The translations under genes were made by a program, and so were the position numbers. A stretch of 64,000 bases of DNA from an uncultured Chloroflexales bacterium (GTDB taxonomy: Bacteria > Chloroflexota > Chloroflexia > Chloroflexales > Chloroflexaceae). Every line of letters begins with the position of its first letter. Position 1 is the first letter of the stretch. Location of the stretch: NCBI GenBank assembly GCA_937902315.1, contig CALGUG010000059.1, forward strand, positions 682,001 through 746,000. Reading direction: 5' to 3'. Under the pieces are notes generated by a model. That model was not told where the DNA came from, did no database searches, and saw only the letters and a program-made list of their open reading frames with translations. Below are positions 1-9,305 of the stretch, one piece after another.

Positions 1-417
1 AATGGGATCTGGAATAGAGCTTGTGGCAGCGATGAGGGCAACAACCTGGCCGATACCGATCCACTGTTTGTCGAGCCAGTCGCCTATACCAGCGCGCCCA
101 CACGTTTGGGCAATCTGCGACTTCAGCCCCATTCGCCTGCCATCGACGCGGGCGACAATAATCTCAATCTCTTTTCGACGGATCTCGTTGGCAAGCCGCG
201 TATTAGCGGTCAGGCCATTGATCTCGGTTCGTATGAGCTTGAATATCAACCTGAACAAGGAGAGTTTATTTACGATCAGAGTATCACCAGCATTTGCGAT
301 GATTGGCTACTGTCCGCAGCCAAGCGTGAGTTCATGATGTCATATCAAATTCGTTTGTTCACTTCAGACCCTTCATTAGGTAGGCGGAGAGATTCTAACC
401 TTCCATTCGGCTTCTAG
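1..417 (+). CDS. C-terminal end of a choice-of-anchor Q / beta-helix surface protein (partial)
   Basis: The reading frame is open from base 1 to a stop at 415-417, so the 5' part lies outside the window. The visible residues include ACGSDEGNNLADTDPLFVEP followed by HSPAIDAGDNN, which is the usual end of the parallel beta-helix 'polymorphic outer membrane / choice-of-anchor Q' repeats of secreted Chloroflexota and planctomycete proteins. It is a close paralogue of the gene at 815, where the same ACGSDGGGNLAAADPLFVNP stretch recurs. The last ~25 residues run into repeat A1 and are probably not conserved. Probably extracellular; ligand unknown. The frame and family are clear and the function is not. 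Confidence 0.75.
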   Translation, partial: NGIWNRACGSDEGNNLADTDPLFVEPVAYTSAPTRLGNLRLQPHSPAIDAGDNNLNLFSTDLVGKPRISGQAIDLGSYELEYQPEQGEFIYDQSITSICDDWLLSAAKREFMMSYQIRLFTSDPSLGRRRDSNLPFGF

Positions 418-522
418 CGCGTCCGCCTCCGGCTATCAACAGGTTGCTCACTACATTCGACGGCTCGTCTGTCTGCGCCCAAGCGCCACCTGAAAAACCT
501 AGCGACCGAGCGGATTTGCTAT
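342..522 (+). repeat. Family A repeat, copy A1
   Basis: The core GCGTCCGCCTCCGGCTATCA (419-438) is flanked by the ends ATATCAAATTCGTTTG and GAGCGGATTTGCTAT. These are inverted versions of the terminal motif shared by the family. It starts inside the tail of the preceding reading frame. Confidence 0.7.
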
Positions 523-601
523 CGGCTTCTTTCGCTCTTGTTGAACCTCGGCATAGGCGCGTGTCTAATTCTGCAGCTTTCAAATCAGCCTTTGGAAGCT
601 A

Positions 602-726
602 GTACCAAATCTATATTAAAGACGAGCATTCTCTTGGCACAGGACAATGAAAAGCCGGGAAAAGAAAATAGTTACGTTCCGCTCTGCCGAAGGCCAAAAA
701 GAAAGCGACCTACCGGATTTGATATA
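602..726 (+). repeat. Family B repeat, copy B1
   Basis: It begins TACCAAATCTA and ends CTACCGGATTTGATAT. The conserved interior reads GGACAATGAAAAGCCGGGAA and then GTTCCGCTCTGCCGAAGGCC. An 86-residue ORF over this stretch is repeat-derived and not called as a gene. Confidence 0.65.
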
Positions 727-814
727 AGTAGCTTGCTTGCCGATAAGGATGGTAAAGAACGTAAGGTCGCTTGCGGGTTGAAGCGTTTATTCGCCTAGCA
801 TTAAGGGTGAGATT

Positions 815-2107
815 ATGCCAAACCAATTTCTTAGCCTTCCTGAAAGGCTTAGCCTATTTTGCATCTGTCTGTTATTAGCGAGCTGGTCGACCTATAGAAC
901 AGTCTCTCCTAATGTGCTTGCGGCGTCTGAACAGGCCATCATCTATGTCGATCAGAACGCGCAAGGAGCCAACAATGGCAGCAGTTGGCAGCATGCCTAC
1001 ACCGACTTGCAGTCGGCTCTTGCTGTCGCTCAAGCGGGCGATCAGATCTGGGTGGCGCGGGGCGTCTATTATCCTACTGCTTCGGCAAGCGATCGTACTG
1101 TCAGCTTTGCCTTAAAAGATGGGGTGGAGCTGTACGGCGGTTTTGTAGGCACGGAGACAGAGCTTAGTCAACGCAACTGGGAGCTGAATACAACCATTCT
1201 CAGCGGCGATATCGATCGGAACGATACGCATACCGATGGGATTGTGCTCGATACAACAGGTCTGAGCGGTACGAATAGTTATCACGTTATCACTGCTACG
1301 AATGTAGGCGAGAGCACCGTTATTGATGGCTTTGTGATCACTGCTGGTTGGGCCAACGCTGATGCGCCGAATGACAGAGGCGGAGCGATTCATATTGACA
1401 GCGGTAGCCTGACACTTCGTAATCTCAGCTTCTTTGGTAATGCTGCCCAGTATGGCGGTGCGCTTTACAACCCTCCTGGGAGCAGCACGAACATGAGCAA
1501 TGTGAGCTTCTCTGGTAATAATGCCGATCAAGGTGGTGCGATCTATAACAACATAGATGGCCGACCAAGCATTAGCAATGCTCGTTTCTTGAGTAATTCC
1601 GCCAGAGTAGGTGGTGCTATTTTTAATTACAATGGCAGCGACCAAAGCATTGATCAGAGCAGCTTCTCTGGTAATAGTGCTGACGAGGGCGGCACTCTTT
1701 TCAACTTCTCTGGCAACTTGAACATTAGTAATACCAGTTTCTCTGGTAACTCTGGCCGTCATGGCACGGTGATTTACAACTATGCAGTGAGTAGTGCGAC
1801 TGTTATCAATGCGAGCATTTCTGGCAATTATGCGAGCGGTGGGGGCGCTGTTGTTTATAACAACGCTGAGAGCAATACCAGCTTCTCGAATAGTATTAAT
1901 AGTTCGCTGAATGTGAATATGGGTGGCTCTATTACAACCAGATACAGTCTTGTTGAGGGCTGTAATCCTGGTGGAGTCTGGAATCATGCTTGTGGTAGCG
2001 ATGGTGGTGGAAACCTGGCCGCTGCAGACCCGCTGTTTGTCAACCCGATTAGCTATACTATTGCTCCTACCACAACTGGAGATCTGCGTCTGCAGTCCAG
2101 AACATAG
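815..2107 (+). CDS. Secreted choice-of-anchor Q beta-helix protein, apparently interrupted
   Basis: The start has an AGGGTGA ribosome site six bases upstream. Residues 1-37 form a signal peptide with a hydrophobic stretch (LFCICLLLASW). Next comes the typical N-terminal signature IYVDQNAQGANNGSSW..AYTDLQSAL, then Gly/Asn/Ser-rich repeats of the form SFSGNxAxxGGAIYN from about residue 190 to 370, typical of parallel beta-helix rungs. The paralogue at base 1 continues past LRLQ into PHSPAIDAGDNN. Here the frame instead ends at SRT-stop, while a second frame continues with another domain (see 2098-2487). The gene is therefore probably frameshifted or chimeric. Expected at the cell surface; adhesion or polysaccharide binding is only a guess. 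Confidence 0.8.
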   Translation: MPNQFLSLPERLSLFCICLLLASWSTYRTVSPNVLAASEQAIIYVDQNAQGANNGSSWQHAYTDLQSALAVAQAGDQIWVARGVYYPTASASDRTVSFALKDGVELYGGFVGTETELSQRNWELNTTILSGDIDRNDTHTDGIVLDTTGLSGTNSYHVITATNVGESTVIDGFVITAGWANADAPNDRGGAIHIDSGSLTLRNLSFFGNAAQYGGALYNPPGSSTNMSNVSFSGNNADQGGAIYNNIDGRPSISNARFLSNSARVGGAIFNYNGSDQSIDQSSFSGNSADEGGTLFNFSGNLNISNTSFSGNSGRHGTVIYNYAVSSATVINASISGNYASGGGAVVYNNAESNTSFSNSINSSLNVNMGGSITTRYSLVEGCNPGGVWNHACGSDGGGNLAAADPLFVNPISYTIAPTTTGDLRLQSRT

Positions 2108-2487
2108 GCGATGCCGCTAACCAAGCCGATTTCTGGGTCGATCTGTATGTCAATCCGAGCCAGCAGCCCACAGCCAACACGATCTGGCAGAAGATCGCGC
2201 CTGCGGGAGCGGTCTGGTTGGTGAAGGGGACGCTTGAGCCGGGCCAGAGCATTACGCTCACGCAGAGCAGCCCGTTCTATGTGGCAGACTATAGCTATGC
2301 TAGCTATGCGGCGGGCGATCAGCTCTATGCCTATATCGATTCCTACCATTCGCAGAATAGCTATGGGGTCGAGCTAGAGAGCGATGAGAGCGACAATCTG
2401 GCTGGGCCAGTGACGGCGACCGGAACGGGCGCATTCGCTGGCTCGGGCCTCCAACAGCTTGCTCCATCGGATAAGTCTGCTCGCTAG
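2098..2487 (+). pseudogene. Out-of-frame C-terminal domain remnant of a surface protein
   Basis: In a different frame from the gene above, the sequence reads QNIGDAANQADFWVDLYVNP and continues through an LEPGQSITL motif to a stop at 2485-2487. The FWVDLYVNP pattern followed by W, a Gly and an LxPGQSITL strand resembles the all-beta domain that often closes large Chloroflexota surface proteins. There is no start codon or ribosome site of its own. The frame switch occurs around 2093-2104. The simplest reading is a frameshift or a deletion that joined two genes. Confidence 0.6.
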
Positions 2488-2586
2488 TTTGGGCTGTTCG
2501 ATCGATGTAAAAAATGGGCTTGTGCGAGAGCACAGGCCCTCTTGATCCAGATGTGATGGCAAATCCGCACGGTTGCTTCGCTTTTC

Positions 2587-2696
2587 ATACCAAATCCATT
2601 TAAAGACTGGCATTCTCTTGCACAGGACAACAAAAAGTCGGGAAAAGATCAAGTTCCGCTCTGTCGAAGGCCAAACAGCAAGTGATACCAAATTCG
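2587..2696 (+). repeat. Family B repeat, copy B2
   Basis: It starts ATACCAAATCCATTTAAAGA and carries the family interior CACAGGACAACAAAAAGTCG and GTTCCGCTCTGTCGAAGGCC. It ends in GATACCAAATTCG, which also begins copy B3, so B2 and B3 are joined head to tail. Confidence 0.65.
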
Positions 2697-2851
2697 TGTG
2701 AAAGACGTGCATTTGCTTAACGCGAGAAAACAAAACGAGGGAAAGACGTTGTGTGCTATTTCGCGCGACAGCGCGAAATAGCACACAACAAAAAGAGCTA
2801 CGTTCCACTCTGCCGAAGGCCAAATAGAAAGTAATCAACCGAATTTGGTAT
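2685..2851 (+). repeat. Family B repeat, copy B3, with nested hairpin
   Basis: It is bounded by ATACCAAATTCG and CCGAATTTGGTAT. Between the GGGAAAGA and ACGTTCCACTCTGCCGAAGG parts of the family interior sits a 42-base hairpin that most other copies lack. Confidence 0.7.
2748..2789. repeat. Perfect 19-bp hairpin inside B3 (H1)
   Basis: The arms GTTGTGTGCTATTTCGCGC and GCGCGAAATAGCACACAAC are exact inverse complements around a GACA loop. Related hairpins at 29568 and 36746 keep the pairing despite base changes. Confidence 0.85.
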
Positions 2852-3020
2852 GATCTACCGAATTTGGTGTCAGGCGGCGCTTGGGCGCTAGGGGCGAGAG
2901 GCCGAATGGAAGGGTAGGATGTTGATAGCCGGAGGCGGACGCGCTAGAAGCCGAATGGAAGGTTGAGACCTCTCCGCCAACGAAAAGCATCACCTGAAAT
3001 GGACAAGCGGATTTGATATG
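2852..3020 (-). repeat. Family A repeat, copy A2 (reverse)
   Basis: The core GATAGCCGGAGGCGGACGCG lies at about 2923-2942, flanked by two GCCGAATGGAAGG boxes. It ends ACAAGCGGATTTGATATG. Together with A1 it brackets the surface-protein gene in inverted orientation. Confidence 0.7.
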
Positions 3021-3023
3021 AGA

Positions 3024-3057
3024 TCTCGGCCGCCCTTGCCATCAAGGGCGGCCGAGA
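3024..3057 (-). terminator. Strong hairpin after the regulator gene
   Basis: Perfect 14-bp stem (TCTCGGCCGCCCTT / AAGGGCGGCCGAGA) with a six-base loop, immediately downstream of the minus-strand regulator stop. There is no U tract, so it may act as a 3' end stabiliser. Confidence 0.55.
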
Positions 3058-3068
3058 GAGGCGATCTG

Positions 3069-6000
3069 CTAGACACGGCAGGGGATATCAAATTCTTGAT
3101 CTAATAGCGGTAGTTTTTGTCGAACAAGCAGAGGATGGTTATTAACTCGTTCGATAAAGGCAGCATGAAGAGTAGGATTGTCGATCTTAGCCAAGTATGT
3201 ATCGATCAACTGCTCGTTGGCCGCCAAGATCTGTTTGGCACGCGGATCGCCACAGCATCGCAGAACTTCATAGCAGGCTTGGTAGGTAAAGAACGGCTCA
3301 TCTAGACCGATACGTACACCGGTATCGATTATCTGCAAGATCGCTTGGCAAGCTTGCCTAGCGTTAGTAAGATCTTGACGATCTAGGGCGATCAAGGCGA
3401 CTCCAGCCCAAGCTTCGGCGGCGAGACCCGGTTGCTCGAGCTTATTGTAGTATTCTAAAGCTTGGAAGTAGGTTATTTCAGCGTCGGGCCTTCGCAGGGC
3501 GGCTCGTGCATGGGCCAACACTAACAGACTATGTGCTTGATCGTAGGTGTAACAGATACGTTGGGCTAGCTTCCAGCCAGCTTCGGCGATCTGAAGCGCT
3601 CGGTTGAATTGACCGTTTTGCAACAGGTAGCCACTTAAGGCCATCTGCATCATAAACGATTTTGTAGGAGGTACGAGATTATGTTCTTGGAGAGAGAGTT
3701 GTTGTTCCCAAAACTGTAGTTGTGCTTGATTGCCCATTAAATAGTTGAGACGCATAAGGGCAACCTTAACTTGATATGTCTGTGAAAAATCGTTTGTTTG
3801 ATCGGTAACCTTCAGCGCTTGCTCTAAGATCTTATGGGCCTGGCCATAGTCGCCTTGGAGGCGAAGCACTTCTCCTAGACCAAACAAAATCCGGCTTTCA
3901 CCGGTACGGGTTGTTAAGCTTGCGGCGCGCATGCGGGCTTGTTCGTAATAGTCTTGAGCGCTTGATAGCTTATAGACAGTTTGGGCAACATTGCCAAGTC
4001 CCAACAAACAATCAACTTCGCGGGCTGGTTGGTCATGCTGGCTACAAACCGCACGAGCATATTGAGCGTGACGCAAAGCTTGTTTGTATTCGCTTAGGTT
4101 GAGATTGATCGTTGTGAGCCAAAGATTGACCCCACATTCGATTGCGCTCAATAGCATACCTTCTTTGTCGCTGTTGCGCACTTTGCTATTGAGAGCTAGT
4201 GCTTGCTCACCCGCATCGCGTGCTGCGCGAAACTCACCCTGATTAAAGAGATAATAGCTATGCGCCATATGTGCCAGTACAAGGCCAAGTTGTCCGGCTT
4301 GTTCGTGTTCAAAGAGCTGTTCGATGATTTGTTTGGCCTGCTTATTTTGAGCGTTTCTGACTAGGGCAATGCTATAAAAGCCGGAGAGTTTGCCATAGAG
4401 CTGACGAATCTGCCAGTCATCATTGTTATAGAGGTCGAGCTTTGAAAGCGCACGATACGCTATTTCAAACATGTGTACCCGATCGACAAGGAGAGCGGTC
4501 ACCATATAAAAATGATAGAAAGCATTGAGGCTGTTTGCGATCTCGTCGAAATGCCCATGCTGAGCTGCCCAGATCCATGCTTGACGAATGTTATCGATTT
4601 CGTCCCAGATTTCGGCGGCTGCTGCTCGAGGATCGTTCTTGGCAAGGCGCTCTTCGCGTGCTGCGGCAAAGGCGAGGTAGTAGCGACAGTGACGTAGTTC
4701 CGCCTCATAGCGCTCGTGTTGATCGGTAAAATGTTCGAGCGCGAACTGACGCAAGAGCCTATGCATCGTATAGCGCTTTCCATTGGGGTGCTCGCTGATC
4801 TGAATCAGCGAGCTCTGACAGAGGCGATTTAGAATGCTTGGAGAGATACGAGCGATGCTCTGAGCTGCCTCTAAGGTGCAACCTCCTTGAAAGAGCGCCA
4901 TGGTCTTCAGGCTCTCTTGTTCCTCGGGCTTCAGTAGCTTCCACGACCACTCAAATACGCCTCGCATACTCTGTTGGCGAGTCGGAACGTCGCGCCAATC
5001 GAACATCAAGAAATCAACGTTCTCTTGAATGGCTTCGGCGATGGCTTGGCAACTATAAAAATCAACCCAAGCGGCTGCTAACTCAATTGCCAAAGGAAGA
5101 CCTTCAACCAAGTGGCAGATTTTGTGAATAGCATTGTAGTCGTTCTCGTTAAATGATACGTAGGCCTGTACTCGTTGGGCTGATTGTATAAATAAGCTTA
5201 CTGCGGCGTGTTGTTGTTCCCTAATTTTTCCTGTTTCATCGCTGTCTAAGGCCGATAGACGATAGACCTGCTCGCCGCGAATGCGCAATGGCTCGCGCGA
5301 TGTCACAAGGATACGAAGCTGAGGAGCTGTTGCTAGCAGTGTTAGGCAGAGCTCGCTAACCTCTTTAAGCAGGTGTTCGGCGTTATCGAGCACTAACAAG
5401 AGCTCTTTATCCTGCAAATAGCGCGTGATATAGCTGAGGGCGTTGTCGCGCAGATCTAGACCTAGAGCTATAAGTAATTGGGCCGGTATTGTTGTTGGAT
5501 CGGAGAGCGTATCTAGGGCCAGAAAGACGGCACCGTTTCGATAGCTATTGAGTTGTAAGTGAGCGAATTCAAGGGCGAGCCGTGTTTTTCCCATGCCTCC
5601 CATGGCGCTGATCGTTACTAAACGATTATGGGGCGCGCCGATCAATTCCCCTACTTCGTTTAGTTCACGTTGTCGCCCGATGAGTTTTGTAAGTCGTGCT
5701 GGCAGCACGCTATGAACTTGGTTTGAAGTGCTAGAGACAAGCCCTGTTTGCCGGCTATCTTGCTCGAGAATTGTGCTTGCAGTCAGCTCCCCTCGTTGGA
5801 TCCGTCTGTTCAGCTCCTCTATCTCAGCGGAAGGCTTCAGGTTGAATTCACGCTGTAGCTTCTGGTAATAGTTTTGGTAGTGAAGCAGGGCATGTTGAGG
5901 TTGACCCAAGAGACTAAATAGGGTCATAACCTGCTGATGAAAGGCTTCGCGGTTTGGGTCAAGAGTGATTGCTTGTTGCGCATAATGGAGGGCTTGTTGG

Positions 6001-6566
6001 TAGTCGCCTCGGCGCTTTAAGATATGGATAAGCGAGCTCAAGGCCAACAAGGCCATATTGTGGAGTATCTCACGCCGACCCAATAGCCACTCTTCAAATT
6101 CTGGAGCGTCGGGAAGGACGATCAGAGGGAGTAGCTCGCCTTTGTATTCGGCAATGGCTTGACTGAGGAGCTTAAAACATTCCTTACAGGAGTACAGCGA
6201 TTCGTGAGCATGTTGCTCATACCTTGTAATAAGCTGTTGAAAGCGCAGTGCATCAACCGAGAGGCTTTCGGGCCTAATTTGGATAGTGTAGCGTTGAATA
6301 TCTAAAATCTGATCTGCCAGCTGAGGATCAATTTGTTGTAAGGCATGGCGCAAGCGGTAGAGTGTCTGCCGCAGATTCTTCATCGCCATACCTGGTGGAT
6401 TATTTGGCCAGAGGAGTTCGCTGAGAGCTTCTCGTCGATGTGGATAGGGCTCAAGTGCGAGATAGATAAATAATGCACGTGCTTTTTCAGTTGGAAAGTT
6501 GACGAGCGTATGAGTTTCTACCGAAAAGGCAAATGTCCCCAAGACTGTGAGATTATTCAACGACAT
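3069..6566 (-). CDS. BTAD / P-loop ATPase / TPR transcriptional regulator (AfsR/SARP-MalT-like)
   Basis: A 1165-residue cytosolic regulator. Residues ~5-95 look like a winged-helix domain (LTVLGTFAFSV..LRQTLYRLRHAL). Residues ~95-260 match a bacterial transcriptional activation domain with TPR-like helices (DYQQALHYAQQAITLDPNRE). An NB-ARC/STAND-type ATPase follows, with Walker A GGMGKTRLA near residue 322 and Walker B LLLVLDNAEH near 390. The C-terminal half (~650-1150) is alpha-helical TPR-like. Such proteins couple ligand or partner sensing to promoter activation. The start is supported by AAGGATAG six bases upstream. It stands alone on its strand, and the target genes and inducer cannot be read from context. 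Family assignment is confident, signal unknown. Confidence 0.9.
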   Translation of the reverse strand: MSLNNLTVLGTFAFSVETHTLVNFPTEKARALFIYLALEPYPHRREALSELLWPNNPPGMAMKNLRQTLYRLRHALQQIDPQLADQILDIQRYTIQIRPESLSVDALRFQQLITRYEQHAHESLYSCKECFKLLSQAIAEYKGELLPLIVLPDAPEFEEWLLGRREILHNMALLALSSLIHILKRRGDYQQALHYAQQAITLDPNREAFHQQVMTLFSLLGQPQHALLHYQNYYQKLQREFNLKPSAEIEELNRRIQRGELTASTILEQDSRQTGLVSSTSNQVHSVLPARLTKLIGRQRELNEVGELIGAPHNRLVTISAMGGMGKTRLALEFAHLQLNSYRNGAVFLALDTLSDPTTIPAQLLIALGLDLRDNALSYITRYLQDKELLLVLDNAEHLLKEVSELCLTLLATAPQLRILVTSREPLRIRGEQVYRLSALDSDETGKIREQQHAAVSLFIQSAQRVQAYVSFNENDYNAIHKICHLVEGLPLAIELAAAWVDFYSCQAIAEAIQENVDFLMFDWRDVPTRQQSMRGVFEWSWKLLKPEEQESLKTMALFQGGCTLEAAQSIARISPSILNRLCQSSLIQISEHPNGKRYTMHRLLRQFALEHFTDQHERYEAELRHCRYYLAFAAAREERLAKNDPRAAAAEIWDEIDNIRQAWIWAAQHGHFDEIANSLNAFYHFYMVTALLVDRVHMFEIAYRALSKLDLYNNDDWQIRQLYGKLSGFYSIALVRNAQNKQAKQIIEQLFEHEQAGQLGLVLAHMAHSYYLFNQGEFRAARDAGEQALALNSKVRNSDKEGMLLSAIECGVNLWLTTINLNLSEYKQALRHAQYARAVCSQHDQPAREVDCLLGLGNVAQTVYKLSSAQDYYEQARMRAASLTTRTGESRILFGLGEVLRLQGDYGQAHKILEQALKVTDQTNDFSQTYQVKVALMRLNYLMGNQAQLQFWEQQLSLQEHNLVPPTKSFMMQMALSGYLLQNGQFNRALQIAEAGWKLAQRICYTYDQAHSLLVLAHARAALRRPDAEITYFQALEYYNKLEQPGLAAEAWAGVALIALDRQDLTNARQACQAILQIIDTGVRIGLDEPFFTYQACYEVLRCCGDPRAKQILAANEQLIDTYLAKIDNPTLHAAFIERVNNHPLLVRQKLPLLDQEFDIPCRV

Positions 6567-6671
6567 ATTCTATCCTTATAGGCGTCACAAACGTATGGAA
6601 GACATCTACACAACATAAGGAAGATGTTAGACCTAATGAAATAAAGATATCGGTTGAAACTGTCTCTTTAG

Positions 6672-7383
6672 TTACAGTTGCAGGGCCAGCCCAAACAGAG
6701 GTAGATAGTCAGCTTGCGGCTCTGAGACGTATGGCAGGCTGACAACTGCCCTGCCCAAGACACGAATGTTTTGGGCAGCGATTGTATCGTCATGACCAGC
6801 TCAGCCGCACGATACACAACAGAAACGGGATTGAGACGGTCTCTTTTCCTTGGCAAGGTATCCACAAGCAGGGCAGGTGCGAGAAGTGTTGCGCGGGTCA
6901 ACCAGCACAACCCGCACGCCAGCGCGCTGGGCCTTGTAGCTGATGAACGAACGTAACTGATAAAACGACGAGCTCTGCTGTCGAGCGCGCTGCGGCTTTC
7001 GAACCCTCACCCACGAATGGAATGCGGATGCGTCCACGCAGGGTCCAGATCGAGACCGACTGGTCCGGCAAAGCGAACGAGAGAATGCGATCGTCGTAGG
7101 AGATTGCGCCCAACTCACGAAAGGTACGCTTGGCTTTCGTATCCCGCTTATAGGCATCGCCCACTTTGGCCAAGGCCCGAACCCTCATCTGGGCCGACAA
7201 ACCGAACCGCTCCCGCACATCGCTGTAGCACACCTTTTGCAACGCGAACCTGCCAAAGGTGCGCTTGTCCCAAGCGATCTTGCTGATGGAGTGGCAGGCC
7301 CGATTGGCTGCCACTAGCGTCTCTTTCAGCGCTGTCGCCTGCTCTGGCGTCGCTTGTCGCTTGATTTGTGCGATGAGTTTCAT
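6672..7383 (-). pseudogene. tnpB: IS200/IS605-type TnpB remnant, internally deleted
   Basis: The first frame (7383 down to ~6990) gives a TnpB N-terminus: MKLIAQIKRQATPEQA through to a WTLRGRIRIPF strand. A second frame gives the C-terminal part: SFYQLRSFISYKAQRAG, VDPRNTSRTCPACG and a CCVSCG zinc-finger half. A third frame gives HDDTIAAQNI and the tail ending at 6672. Roughly 170 residues containing the first RuvC Asp and the catalytic Glu are missing between the first two parts, and at least two frameshifts are present. It cannot encode an active RNA-guided nuclease. No TnpA was seen. Confidence 0.85.
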
Positions 7384-7479
7384 AGATCGAATAAGAGCAT
7401 GTTTATACTCAAATTACCAGAACGGCCAAAGCAGGGCGCTCCTTCCACGGCGAAAGCGTGTAGGCTTCCGCGCCTAGAC

Positions 7480-7890
7480 CATCTCGTGAAACTCTATTGA
7501 ATGACCTGCTTTAACATACGAAGACTATCATTACGAAACACAAAGAAGTCTCATATAAAAAAATAGAGTGTACAAGTTGTGGTAATTTCGGTTAATTAAT
7601 TTTATAAATTATAATTATTTTAACATTTGATAAATACATAATAGTAATGAAGAATATCTCTCATTGTGATTATACACTGCTGTTCTGAGAGTGCAAGCGA
7701 AATTTTTAGCATTCAATTAATATTAATAAAGATAAAATAGATTAAAAGGCCTTTTATTCATTGATAGTTAGATATTCTCTGCGCCCTTGTTAGCTTGTGA
7801 TTCGATTACATTTGTTTTTTAAGATTATTGTGGATCGAGCGATAACGCTGTAGTTATTTTTGAACTTCAAGTGCCTATATCAATAAAAGT
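7480..7890. other. AT-rich gene-free stretch
   Basis: Composition falls sharply, with long runs such as TTAATTAATTTTATAAATTA near 7593. No supported ORF, repeat family or RNA gene is visible. It lies between the TnpB remnant and the MFS terminator, and may be the flank of an old insertion. Confidence 0.6.
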
Positions 7891-7892
7891 AT

Positions 7893-7926
7893 AAAAAAGG
7901 GGGTTTGTCATAAGTGACAAACTCCC
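7893..7926 (-). terminator. Rho-independent terminator of the MFS gene
   Basis: Read on the minus strand: GGGAGTTTGTCA, a four-base loop, TGACAAACCCCC, then TTTTTT. The stem is nearly perfect and the U run is clear. Confidence 0.85.
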
Positions 7927-7964
7927 GCTCATTTATATACCGTTAATATCTCGACTAGGGTATG

Positions 7965-9188
7965 CTAGTTTGAGCTTTCTAGATTGAGAAGATAGTTTTG
8001 TTGCCCAAGGCGGCGGTAGTAAATGTTTGCGAGAAGAAACCCGCCCAGATTAAGCAAACCAAGCAGTACAAAGGGTAGACTCGGATAGAGGTCGACCAAT
8101 TGCCCGCCCAAGAGCGATCCCCCCACCATACTGATGCTCCAAACTGCGTGTAGCAACCCAAAGGCCGAAGCATGCTGTTGTTTGGCTATTCCATCAGAGA
8201 CCCACATAAAGAGCATGGTCGAAAGGCCCCAAGCGGCAGCGATTCCGATCACCCCAAAGACGAATAGTCCGATTGTGCTGCTGGTGCTTAGACTAAGCCC
8301 AAGACCTGTGAGCAGCAGCAGTGTATAGCCCACAAGGCTCGGTCGTAGCGCTCCCCATTTGTCGGCGGCCTTGCCAGCTGCCAGTTGAGCTAACGAGGCG
8401 ACGATCAAATTTGTTGTGCCATAGGCGGCGATCACCCATTTGTTAGCGCTGATCTGGTTGAGCATCAGCGGCACGAGCAGCAGAATCATGCTGTAGTACA
8501 GAGTAGGTATACTGCGCATACCGATCAGTAATGGCAGGTTGGGGTGCCGCAAGAGGCTGAGCGAATTGCCGCTTTTGGGAGAGTTTGGAGCATCTGCGGG
8601 CTGATCGTGAATATTGGGCATTTTCCAGGCCAGAATCAGCACGATCGTGAGCATAAAGCCAAAAACCAGCCAGCCATAGCTGCTGTAGCCGTAACGTTCG
8701 ATGCTTACTGCTGCCAGTGGGTTGCCCAGCGCCCCGCCCGCCGTCATACTGAGGGCATAGATGGCAGCAAGGGTGCCGAGTGTACCTTGGCTGCGCAGCT
8801 TGGTGAGGTAGCTTGAACTACCTACAAACATCAGCGAGCCACAGCCTCCGCCTAGCATCCAGAGCAGCAATATCGGCCAGAGACTATGTAACTGAAAGAC
8901 AAGGCTCGCCAGCGTACTAATCGACATACCCGCAATCAGCGTCCATTTACTGCCAATACGAGCTGTGATCGCTCCGCCCAAGAGCGCAACTAGCATGCCC
9001 ATCACTTGTGCGCCAGCCACAATACTCGAAATTGTTTGGGGTGCAAGCTGGAGTTGTTCTTGGAGATAAATCAGGAAAAACGAGGTTTGGGCCATGTCGC
9101 GCATACCGATGGCAGCTTGTGCGCCGATCAGAAGTGCTGCTGCTAGCCATGCGATCTGTTTTGTAGCCCGGTCGCCGTTGAGGGTCAT
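7965..9188 (-). CDS. Major facilitator superfamily transporter
   Basis: A 407-residue inner-membrane protein with about twelve hydrophobic segments in two halves. The first half includes a GGAITARIGSKWTL loop and the second an AAGKAADKWGALRPS loop; both resemble the conserved MFS motif A after TM2 and TM8. An ATG 18 bases upstream (9206) is possible. The chosen start has AAGGATACAGCATT before it, a better placed ribosome site. It is monocistronic with its own terminator. The substrate cannot be inferred; drug or metabolite export is the commonest role for such stand-alone genes. Confidence 0.85.
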   Translation of the reverse strand: MTLNGDRATKQIAWLAAALLIGAQAAIGMRDMAQTSFFLIYLQEQLQLAPQTISSIVAGAQVMGMLVALLGGAITARIGSKWTLIAGMSISTLASLVFQLHSLWPILLLWMLGGGCGSLMFVGSSSYLTKLRSQGTLGTLAAIYALSMTAGGALGNPLAAVSIERYGYSSYGWLVFGFMLTIVLILAWKMPNIHDQPADAPNSPKSGNSLSLLRHPNLPLLIGMRSIPTLYYSMILLLVPLMLNQISANKWVIAAYGTTNLIVASLAQLAAGKAADKWGALRPSLVGYTLLLLTGLGLSLSTSSTIGLFVFGVIGIAAAWGLSTMLFMWVSDGIAKQQHASAFGLLHAVWSISMVGGSLLGGQLVDLYPSLPFVLLGLLNLGGFLLANIYYRRLGQQNYLLNLESSN

Positions 9189-9305
9189 AATGCTGTATCC
9201 TTGCATAGAATCGCTGGTTTGGCTAGATAGTACGAGAGGATAGATTTTTCTGCAAGCCGCCTTTTCGCTCTTTGTGAGTTTGGGATTGCGCCCTATCTCT
9301 CATTG

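Noticed and set aside
538..798. 86-residue ORF over repeat B1
   Set aside because: Encoded by the repeat; the equivalent frame is not open in other copies.
1112..1987. 291-residue antisense ORF over the beta-helix gene
   Set aside because: Repetitive mirror of Asn/Ser/Gly repeats in the sense gene; no translation signals.
6801..7157. Functional small TnpB-like protein
   Set aside because: It has only the C-terminal zinc-finger region in a frame opened by chance upstream; catalytic residues are missing.
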